Below, piece by piece: positions 36,837-44,556 of a stretch of DNA of 64,000 bases. Source of the stretch: an uncultured Campylobacterales bacterium (lineage in GTDB: Bacteria; Campylobacterota; Campylobacteria; Campylobacterales; Arcobacteraceae); contig CANNFB010000002.1 of the NCBI GenBank assembly GCA_947503785.1, forward strand, positions 124,001 to 188,000. The letters run 5' to 3'. The notes beneath the pieces were generated by a model. It was not told the origin of the DNA, searched no databases, and saw only the letters and a list, made by a program, of their open reading frames with translations. Numbering within the stretch: position 1 is the stretch's first letter; each line of letters begins with the position of its first letter. The position numbers and the translations under genes are program-made.

Positions 36837-36910
36837 AAAAAGCCTTACATTTATTGTAATTATTGATTATTATAATTAAATGAAACGTAATATATGCTAA
36901 AATCCTTTTT

Positions 36911-37627
36911 ATGAGCCTTGATAATACAATATACTATTTAACTTATGAAAATATAATAGATACCAATATACTTTTTAACGATATATATTCTAATGAAAAT
37001 ACAAATTATTACTTTAGTGATGATTTTTCAAAAGAATTTTATATCCATCTTGCACGCTGTGGTTTCATCTCAACTACAACAATATATGAAGATAAACTTT
37101 ACTTACTTCCTGAATTACAGTTTGAATATGCAATTTTAGATTTTGAAAATTTACACATAAGTAAAAAAGTAGAAAAATTAATAAAAAAAGACAACTTTAT
37201 ATTTAAAATCAATACTAGATTTGAAGAAGTGTTAGAAAAAATCAATGAGTACCATAATCCAAATTGGCTAATAGGTGATTACCATAACCTTATACTAGAG
37301 TTAAAGCAAAAAGACGACTCACTTCCTGCTTTTACTATTATGAGCGTAGAAATTATAGATAAGCAAACAGATGAACTAATAGCAGCTGAAATTGGCTACA
37401 AGATTTATGATACATATACTTCTCTTACAGGCTTTAGTTCAAAAGAAAAAAAGTATAATAACTATGGAAAACTACAACTAGTTCTTTTAGCAAAGTATTT
37501 GGAAAAAGAAAACTATGCTTTTTGGAATTTAGGACATCCTTATATGCAGTATAAGTTTGACTTAGGAGCAATTAAATACTCAAGAGATGAGTTTTTAAAA
37601 CGATGGTTACCAAAGGTATTTATTTGA
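36911..37627 (+). CDS. Leucyl/phenylalanyl-tRNA-protein transferase-like protein (Aat superfamily), divergent
   Basis: A 238-residue protein. Early YYFSDDFSKEFYIHLARCGFI and late NNYGKLQLVLLAKYLEKENYAFWNLG, then LGAIKYSRDEFLKRW, track the Aat pattern (entry motif, the ASK helix, and the Q-x4-L-S-x-G-A/R-x3-F-L end). In bacteria Aat adds Leu or Phe to N-terminal Lys/Arg of proteins for ClpS/ClpAP degradation. The usual GWFPM and FGESMFS motifs are replaced (here SLTGFSSKEK), so substrate or donor could differ. It is divergent from the helicase gene, sharing a 74-base region. Confidence 0.6.
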   Translation: MSLDNTIYYLTYENIIDTNILFNDIYSNENTNYYFSDDFSKEFYIHLARCGFISTTTIYEDKLYLLPELQFEYAILDFENLHISKKVEKLIKKDNFIFKINTRFEEVLEKINEYHNPNWLIGDYHNLILELKQKDDSLPAFTIMSVEIIDKQTDELIAAEIGYKIYDTYTSLTGFSSKEKKYNNYGKLQLVLLAKYLEKENYAFWNLGHPYMQYKFDLGAIKYSRDEFLKRWLPKVFI

Positions 37628-37634
37628 AATTTTA

Positions 37635-39095
37635 TTAAAATTCGACTCTATTTCTACCATTTTTCTTAGCATTATACATTGCAGTATCAGCCCTTTTTAT
37701 AAATGTAAAAACATCTTCTTTATGATTAAAAGTAGAAACTCCTAAGCTAATTGTTTTTTTGCCAACTTCTTTAAACTTATGATATTCTATCTTTTTTCTA
37801 ATATTTTCTGCCACATCATATCCATTTTCTTTCTTTGTTTGAGGAAGTAAAAGAAGAAACTCTTCTCCTCCCCATCTTCCAAAAACATCTGAGTTTCTAA
37901 TATTATTAGAAATTATCTTAGTCATTTCAATAAGTACTTCATCTCCAACTTGATGTCCAAACTCATCATTTGTTTGTTTAAAGTGGTCAATATCCAAAAT
38001 AATTAATGATAAATCATTTTTATATCTCTTAGCTTTTGTCGTTTCTTGTAAAAGAAACTCATCTAAACTACGTCTATTATAAATATTTGTTAATGAATCT
38101 TTTGAAGCTAATAGAGTCAGTTTTTCATTCGCTTCTTGCAATGATTTTATTTTTTCTTCTACTTTTTTTTCAAGCGTCATATTTAAATCTTCTAATTCAA
38201 CTTTCGAATTGTTTATTTCTTTTAAAAGCGTTCCAAAAAAGATTGTGATAATAACAAATAAAGCAATATACTCTTGCAAGTAAATTGTAGTTTCTACATC
38301 TTCAAATACGGGAAAAGGTCCAAGCCCTTGAATTGTATAATATATAGAAATAAAAGAAATCAACAAAGAAAGTATCAATCCTGATAATAGCCCTTGTTTA
38401 TAAACTATCCATAAAAGTATTAATATAAAAATCAATGGAGTTGTGGGTAGTATTAAATTTAAATTCGTAGATGAAAATATTTCTATTGCTAAACCTATAC
38501 TAAGTATAAATATAAGTAAATATTCAATATTAAAAATATTAGCTTTAAGTGATTTGTAATTCTCCCTTAATATTATCACAAAAGGAGTTATCAATAAAAT
38601 TCCTACAGCATCACCAAAATACCATATTCGCCATAATTCTAAAAACTCAGCCTCAAAATCTATTTGAGTTGAATATACAAGTGCCCCAAAAGCACCAGCA
38701 AAGGTAGGTATAATAATTATACCAATTACAAAAAACACTATTACATATCTTATACTTGAAAAGTTTGTTTTATAATTTCCTGAAAACTTTTTGATAAAAA
38801 ATGCAGCAAAAGTAGTTTCTAAAATATTTATAAAAGCAAATTGTAAAGATTGTATAGTTGCAAAAGAAGAATAACCCGCTACTAGTTCTGCGATTATAAA
38901 AAAAGGTATATAATATTTCCATACTTTAATATCTTTTATTAAAAAAAAGGATAAAAGTAAAGCATTTGGAAGCCAGGCAATAGCAATACCAGAAGACATT
39001 GTCGCATATTTTATACTTATAATACCTAATAATACATAAGCAAGGGACAAAAGTAAAGCCGTGATAATATTTTTTATATTTAAAAAAAAATTGAT
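37635..39095 (-). CDS. MASE1-GGDEF diguanylate cyclase, probable AUC start
   Basis: An N-terminal MASE1 sensor of about eight membrane helices, a coiled linker (about 285-320), and a GGDEF domain with active GGEEF (409-413 in the long version) plus an RxxD inhibitory site five residues upstream. It makes c-di-GMP from two GTP. The only conventional start, TTG 39050, falls inside the first helix. ATC at 39093-39095 has GGAGAG five bases upstream and gives 486 residues with a full helix (NFFLNIKNIITALLLSLAYVL). The cyclase call is firm; the start is inference. Confidence 0.88.
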   Translation of the reverse strand: MNFFLNIKNIITALLLSLAYVLLGIISIKYATMSSGIAIAWLPNALLLSFFLIKDIKVWKYYIPFFIIAELVAGYSSFATIQSLQFAFINILETTFAAFFIKKFSGNYKTNFSSIRYVIVFFVIGIIIIPTFAGAFGALVYSTQIDFEAEFLELWRIWYFGDAVGILLITPFVIILRENYKSLKANIFNIEYLLIFILSIGLAIEIFSSTNLNLILPTTPLIFILILLWIVYKQGLLSGLILSLLISFISIYYTIQGLGPFPVFEDVETTIYLQEYIALFVIITIFFGTLLKEINNSKVELEDLNMTLEKKVEEKIKSLQEANEKLTLLASKDSLTNIYNRRSLDEFLLQETTKAKRYKNDLSLIILDIDHFKQTNDEFGHQVGDEVLIEMTKIISNNIRNSDVFGRWGGEEFLLLLPQTKKENGYDVAENIRKKIEYHKFKEVGKKTISLGVSTFNHKEDVFTFIKRADTAMYNAKKNGRNRVEF

Positions 39096-39195
39096 TTTAA
39101 CTCTCCATTGCTATCAAATCTATCTTATATTTTAGCTAAGTTCAAATAACATTAATCTTTTTAATAAGTTATACAATAAGAAATCCGGAGATAAA

Positions 39196-39543
39196 ATGGA
39201 AAAAGTTGTTCTATACTATGATGGTGATTGTCCATTTTGTAATAAATATGCCGATATTCTTAAATTTAAAAAATGTTTTGATTTAGAAATATGTGATGCG
39301 AGAGCTGATTTGACTTGGAAAAAATACAAGAAAGATATAATTCTTGATGATGTTGTAATACTTATTTTTAAAAACGAATGCTATCAAGGTGTACCTGCAA
39401 TTGAAATGCTTTTGAGTATTTGTAAATATGATGGCCTATTTTTCAATTTACAGAAACTTGTCTTTTCAAATAAAACTCTTGGAAATATTACCTATTTATG
39501 TTTTAAATTCTTGCGTAAAATAACACTATGGATTAAATCTTAA
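39196..39543 (+). CDS. DCC-family thiol-disulfide oxidoreductase-like protein (DUF393)
   Basis: A 115-residue protein with the DCC signature YYDGDCPFCNK (7-17; C12 and C15), the thioredoxin-like CxxC of the DUF393 family. The protein is soluble with a basic, hydrophobic C-terminus. The family's function is poorly known. Its ATG has TCCGGAGAT upstream. It overlaps the convergent histidine-kinase gene by 11 bases and lies divergent from the MASE1 cyclase, as a plus-strand insert in a minus-strand signalling cluster. Confidence 0.85.
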   Translation: MEKVVLYYDGDCPFCNKYADILKFKKCFDLEICDARADLTWKKYKKDIILDDVVILIFKNECYQGVPAIEMLLSICKYDGLFFNLQKLVFSNKTLGNITYLCFKFLRKITLWIKS

Positions 39544-41473
39544 TAGTGAATTTTGCTCCTTTATACTCAATACCTTCATATCTATAAAATTCAGTAGAAG
39601 CACTAAATTTCCCATCCAAATGATTTGTAATAATGTCATAGCTCATATACAAACCTATACCTGTACCTTGTGATTTATCTTTAGTTGTAAAATATGGCTC
39701 AAATATTTTATCTATAATCTCTTCTTTAATTCCACCACCATTATCTAATATTTCTATATATGAAATATCCTCTTTTTTATATGTATTTATAAAAATAATT
39801 CTTTTTTCTTTTTCATCTTTTATAATTAACACATCTCTTGCATTATTAAGTATATTTATTAAAACTTGAATAAGCTCATTTGAAATGGTTTCAAGCTTAT
39901 AATCTTCAATATTTTCTATAATAGTTATATTCTTACTTACAAATTGAGATTTAATTAGTGTTAAGGTTTTACTAACTATTTCTTTAATATTTATAGTAAC
40001 TACTACATTATTTGTTGGATTAAAAAAACCTCTAAAGTCGTCAATTGTTTGTGATAAATATTGTGCAGAATTATTAATAGCAGTCAAAGATAAATCTAAT
40101 TGCTCATCTGTTAAAATATTAAGTTCTTTTTGTAACTTAGCACCTGTTGAAGCTGTTGATATTGTAGATAAGGGTTGTCGCCATTGATGTGCTATATTTC
40201 CTAACATCTCACCCATAGCAGCCATTTTACTTTGTTGTACTAATAAATGTGCCTGATCTCTTTTATTCTGCTCATAATCAATGATTTTATTTGTATATGT
40301 TTTAATTGTCTTATCAATCTTTAACGATACAAATATAGCTATTAAAATTGCTATTAAAGATAAGAATAAAACCCAAGTAATTGTTCTATTGATTGTTTTA
40401 TTCGTATATGAAATTATGGATTCTTTCATTAATGCTATTTCATTATCTAAATCATCATAATAAAAACCATTTCCAATCATCCAATTCCAATCTTTTTGTA
40501 AATGGATATAAGACATTTTAAGTGAATTCTTTTGAGTAGAAGGCTTTTTATACCAATACTGAGAAAAGCCTCCTCCTTTTTCTCTAATTACTTTTAAAAA
40601 TTCTTCTCTATACCTAGTTCCTTTTATATCTTTTACATCATCAGAAATTTTTTTGCCTACTAAGCTTTGCCTATTTGGGCTTAGTATAAGTGTTCCAAAG
40701 TCATCTCCTCCTTCAATATTATGAATATCTATAATAAATAAATACCTATCTTTATCTTTAAATTTAGAAAATCTTTTTAACACATATCCCTTTATTTGAT
40801 TTTCAATAATATCAAGATATTCTCCTGTTCCTATTACAAAATCAAGTGGTTCAAATTTTGCGATACAAGTTATTTTAGGGAAACTCTTATTTTCGTTATT
40901 AGGTTTATTAAAGTAAATTTTCCTAAATCCTATTTTCTGATTTTTTAAGATATTTTCATCAAGTTCTATTAAATCTTGACCTTTCATATCTCTAAGGCCA
41001 TTCATATTTTGTCCAATAATTTTTTTTATTGGATGACCAAAAATAATTTTCGTTTTATTGTCATACATAAAATAATAACCTCGATTATCATTAAATCTTA
41101 TTGCTGATAAAGCTTGTGAAATTTTCTCTTTTATTTCTTCTTTGCTAAGTTTATCTTTATGAGTATTATAAATATGATTTGTAATTTCTAAAGCTATCTG
41201 GACTTTCTCTTTTAAAGATTCTTTTAGTCTAGTTTCTATTGTTCCTATTTGGAATTTTATAGCACTATCTACAAACATTATTTCTTTTAGTATTCTATCT
41301 TTATGGGCTTTTTCATATGCTATTTTAGTTTTGGAGATATCTTCTGTTATGTGATTTTTGAACATATATATAGTTATATATGTAATAATTATGGAGATTA
41401 CTACTATTGATACAAGAACAAGAGATAGTATAGGATATAAGAATCTTTTTGATTTAAACTTATTTATTTGCAG
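39533..41473 (-). CDS. Cache-domain sensor histidine kinase, probable CUG start
   Basis: The first ATG (41365) would remove the N-terminal membrane helix. The frame continues upstream to a stop at about 41494 and encodes FLYPILSLVLVSIVVISIII. The best start is CTG 41471-41473 with AAGGGG six bases upstream (ATA just before is the alternative), 646 residues. A periplasmic Cache region with two repeats (YYFMYDNKTKIIFGHP; WNWMIGNGFYYDDL) is followed by a second helix, HisKA with H in IAHQWRQPLS, and HATPase with GTGIGLYMS. No response regulator is adjacent. The kinase core resembles that of the 44557 gene. Confidence 0.85.
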   Translation of the reverse strand: MQINKFKSKRFLYPILSLVLVSIVVISIIITYITIYMFKNHITEDISKTKIAYEKAHKDRILKEIMFVDSAIKFQIGTIETRLKESLKEKVQIALEITNHIYNTHKDKLSKEEIKEKISQALSAIRFNDNRGYYFMYDNKTKIIFGHPIKKIIGQNMNGLRDMKGQDLIELDENILKNQKIGFRKIYFNKPNNENKSFPKITCIAKFEPLDFVIGTGEYLDIIENQIKGYVLKRFSKFKDKDRYLFIIDIHNIEGGDDFGTLILSPNRQSLVGKKISDDVKDIKGTRYREEFLKVIREKGGGFSQYWYKKPSTQKNSLKMSYIHLQKDWNWMIGNGFYYDDLDNEIALMKESIISYTNKTINRTITWVLFLSLIAILIAIFVSLKIDKTIKTYTNKIIDYEQNKRDQAHLLVQQSKMAAMGEMLGNIAHQWRQPLSTISTASTGAKLQKELNILTDEQLDLSLTAINNSAQYLSQTIDDFRGFFNPTNNVVVTINIKEIVSKTLTLIKSQFVSKNITIIENIEDYKLETISNELIQVLINILNNARDVLIIKDEKEKRIIFINTYKKEDISYIEILDNGGGIKEEIIDKIFEPYFTTKDKSQGTGIGLYMSYDIITNHLDGKFSASTEFYRYEGIEYKGAKFTIKI

Positions 41474-41547
41474 TATATACCCCTTCTTTTAAAGAAAAAC
41501 ATAATAATATTATTAAGAATTAAATACTACTTATTATAGCTAATATT

Positions 41548-44487
41548 TTAAATTTCAAATCCATTTTTAAGAAGAAGTTCAAACTTATCAGCAGGGATAG
41601 GTTTAGAATATAAATAGCCTTGAATATTTTCACAACCATTGAGAACTAAAAAATCTTTTTGTTCTTTTGTTTCAACACCTTCTGCAATAACTTTAAGATT
41701 TAAACTTTTAGCCAAGGCAATCACAGCTCGTGTAATTCCAGCATCTTCTTCATCTTCTGGTAAATCCCTTACAAAAGCTTGATCAATTTTAAGTTTATCT
41801 ATTGGTAGTCTTTTTAAATATGCCAAAGAAGAGTACCCTGTTCCAAAGTCATCAACAGCTAGTTCAATACCTAAGTTACTTATTTTAGTAAGTAGTTTAA
41901 TAGCCTCATCAGGATTTGTCATAATTTGACCTTCTGTAACTTCTAATTCAAGCCATTGTGCTTCACATTTAGTTTCTATTATTAGCTCTTCAAACATTTC
42001 TATAAAATCTTCTTTATGAAGTTGTTTTACAGCAAGATTCATAGCAAGAACACCAGGATTTAATCCTTTTTTATACCACTTAGAAACTTGGTTCATAGCT
42101 TTTTTCATAACAATTCTATCAAGCTCTACAATTAATCCTGTAGCTTGAGCTAAAGGAATAAATTTAGCGGGAGAAACAAGTCCCATAATAGGATGTTCCC
42201 ATCGTACTAAAGCTTCTAATCCTATTAATTCATCTGTTATTCCATTTACTTGAGCTTGATAATAAACTACAAATTGATCTCGCACCAGAGCTTCTCTAAG
42301 ACTTGTTTCCATAACAACCCTTTCAAATGCAAGTTCTGTCATCATTGAGTTGTAGTATTGAAAGTTATTTCTCCCTTCATCTTTAGCTTTATACATTGCA
42401 GAATCAGCATATTTAAGAAGATTTTGAGTTGAACTTCCATCATCTGGATAGATACTAATACCAATACTACTAGAAACATATAATATATTGCCTTCTACAT
42501 TTATAGGATTAGATAAGGCTTCTATGATTTTTTTAGCAATTTTTGAACTATCTTGAACTTCAGAGAGTTCTCCTAAAATTATTGTAAATTCATCTCCACC
42601 TAATCTTGATACAGTATCTTCTTCTCTAACAACTTTTTTCAATCTATTACTTACTGTTTTTAAAATCTCATCACCTACATCATGTCCTAAAGAATCGTTG
42701 ATCTCTTTAAAGTGATCTAAGTCTATAAATAGCAAGGCAGTTTTTGTTTGCTTTCGTTTTGATACTTGTATTGATTGCTCTAGCCTATCATGGAAAAGTA
42801 TTCTATTTGGTAATCCAGTTAATGCATCATGATGCGCTTGATGACTTAAAATATTTTTTTGTTTTTTAAGTGCTAGTTCCATCTCTCTTTGATGTGTTAT
42901 ATCGGCATAAGAACCTAGAATACCAATTATGTTATCATTCTCATCTTTTAATGGTACTTTCGAAGTTAATAATGCAGTAATATTTCCATTTGCATGTGTT
43001 TGAGTTTCTTCAAAATTGATTTTTGCAATACCACTATTCATTACACTTAAATCATTTTCTATTATAAGTTCAGCTTCTTCTTTTTTCCAAGGCATTTGGA
43101 AATCTGATTTGCCAATGATTTCCTCAGCACTTTCAAAGCCAGCATCTTCTAAAAACAGTTTATTAGCCCCTAAATAATTACACTCTTTATCTTTCCAAAA
43201 TATTCTTGAAGGCACAGTATTAATAATATTTTGTACCAAGTCATATTGAGAAGATAGTTTTTTATTTAAGTTTTCTATTTGAGAAGTTTCAAAACCATAG
43301 ACTAATATATTATTTGAATCTCTAGAACCAATACAGTTTAATAAATAATATTTATCATTTTCATATATTCTTGTAGTTCTATTTTCTTGATTATCTATCA
43401 TATTATAAATATCATCACTTTCAAAATGACTAAATATATCTGTAATATTTAGGATATTAGGAAGTTTTCTTTTCTTAGGATTATTTTCAAAACTAATAAT
43501 CCCTTCTCTATCAAATGCAAATATTGGTTCTTTATTATATTTTGGAAAGTCTATTAAATTTGCATTTTTTAAATATATAGAATCTAATTGATTTTTCAAT
43601 GCAATATTTTCTTTTAAAAGTGGATTATCATCATTTTCAACTTCATTAATAATTGGTGCATCTTTTTTTCTACACCATTCATTCCATCCTGCAAAATATA
43701 TCCTGATATTCTCATATCCTAATCTTCTAAGTGCTATATAACTATTTGATAATCTAGCACCTTTAAAACAGTATAAAACAATATCATCATTTTTATTTAT
43801 ATTTTTCTTTTTTAACTCTTTTTGTATTCGTTCAAGTGATTGAACACTTAGCATATTACTAGTAATAAATTTGTACCACTCTATCCAAATAGCATTAGGT
43901 AATCTTCCTTTTTTTGGAGCAAAATCCATCCCATAAGGAGAAGAACGGATACCTACCCATTCATCTTTATCTCTAACATCAAGTTTTATAATTTTTGGAT
44001 TATCAATATATGATAACATTTCATTGTAATCTACAAAAAACTTTTCATCTATATTTGAAATAAACTTTTTGTAACAATTATATGTAGTTTTTTTACTTGT
44101 TTTAAAACCACTTTTTTCCCAATTAACATAACCACTATCTAGTACTTTTATTTTTTTTTCATCATAACCTAAATATTTTAAAATACTTAAACCACGCGGT
44201 GATTTTAAGGTGAATTTATCTTCATAAAAGATAACTAACTCATCTTTACAAACACCGGCTTTTGAGAATAAATCTTCATAAAAATCTATAAAAGCTTTTT
44301 TTTCTTTTTTTGTAGTCATACCTTTTGGTAGATATGTGAAAACTTCTGGAAAGTTTACAGCAGAATCAATATGCCCGTTTGCATACTCTTCTTTTAATCG
44401 AACATCAATAATAACTATTTCTTTTTTATTTTTCAATAATTTATTTAATTCATCTGCTTGTATCATAAAATCAATATAGTTCGACAT
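41548..44487 (-). CDS. Tandem rhodanese - PAS - GGDEF - EAL protein (c-di-GMP metabolism)
   Basis: A 979-residue soluble protein. Rhodanese-like domain 1 (about 10-135) has no Cys at the active position (FYEDKF). Rhodanese domain 2 (about 150-280) has the active loop YCFKGAR with C240. A PAS-like segment (320-405) and a PAS domain (415-535) follow. The GGDEF domain (545-712) has intact GGDEF at 630-634 and an RxxD site. The EAL domain (720-975) has LEALVRW, ELEVTEG and DDFGTGYSS. The tandem rhodanese fold is that of thiosulfate sulfurtransferases, so the protein could sense a persulfide or thiosulfate and alter c-di-GMP. That link is inference. Start ATG after GGGAG. Confidence 0.88.
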   Translation of the reverse strand: MSNYIDFMIQADELNKLLKNKKEIVIIDVRLKEEYANGHIDSAVNFPEVFTYLPKGMTTKKEKKAFIDFYEDLFSKAGVCKDELVIFYEDKFTLKSPRGLSILKYLGYDEKKIKVLDSGYVNWEKSGFKTSKKTTYNCYKKFISNIDEKFFVDYNEMLSYIDNPKIIKLDVRDKDEWVGIRSSPYGMDFAPKKGRLPNAIWIEWYKFITSNMLSVQSLERIQKELKKKNINKNDDIVLYCFKGARLSNSYIALRRLGYENIRIYFAGWNEWCRKKDAPIINEVENDDNPLLKENIALKNQLDSIYLKNANLIDFPKYNKEPIFAFDREGIISFENNPKKRKLPNILNITDIFSHFESDDIYNMIDNQENRTTRIYENDKYYLLNCIGSRDSNNILVYGFETSQIENLNKKLSSQYDLVQNIINTVPSRIFWKDKECNYLGANKLFLEDAGFESAEEIIGKSDFQMPWKKEEAELIIENDLSVMNSGIAKINFEETQTHANGNITALLTSKVPLKDENDNIIGILGSYADITHQREMELALKKQKNILSHQAHHDALTGLPNRILFHDRLEQSIQVSKRKQTKTALLFIDLDHFKEINDSLGHDVGDEILKTVSNRLKKVVREEDTVSRLGGDEFTIILGELSEVQDSSKIAKKIIEALSNPINVEGNILYVSSSIGISIYPDDGSSTQNLLKYADSAMYKAKDEGRNNFQYYNSMMTELAFERVVMETSLREALVRDQFVVYYQAQVNGITDELIGLEALVRWEHPIMGLVSPAKFIPLAQATGLIVELDRIVMKKAMNQVSKWYKKGLNPGVLAMNLAVKQLHKEDFIEMFEELIIETKCEAQWLELEVTEGQIMTNPDEAIKLLTKISNLGIELAVDDFGTGYSSLAYLKRLPIDKLKIDQAFVRDLPEDEEDAGITRAVIALAKSLNLKVIAEGVETKEQKDFLVLNGCENIQGYLYSKPIPADKFELLLKNGFEI

Positions 44488-44556
44488 TAAAACTCCCGTT
44501 ATTTTTCCAATATATATGATAGTGTATTATATTAAAGCTAATAATTAACAAACTAT

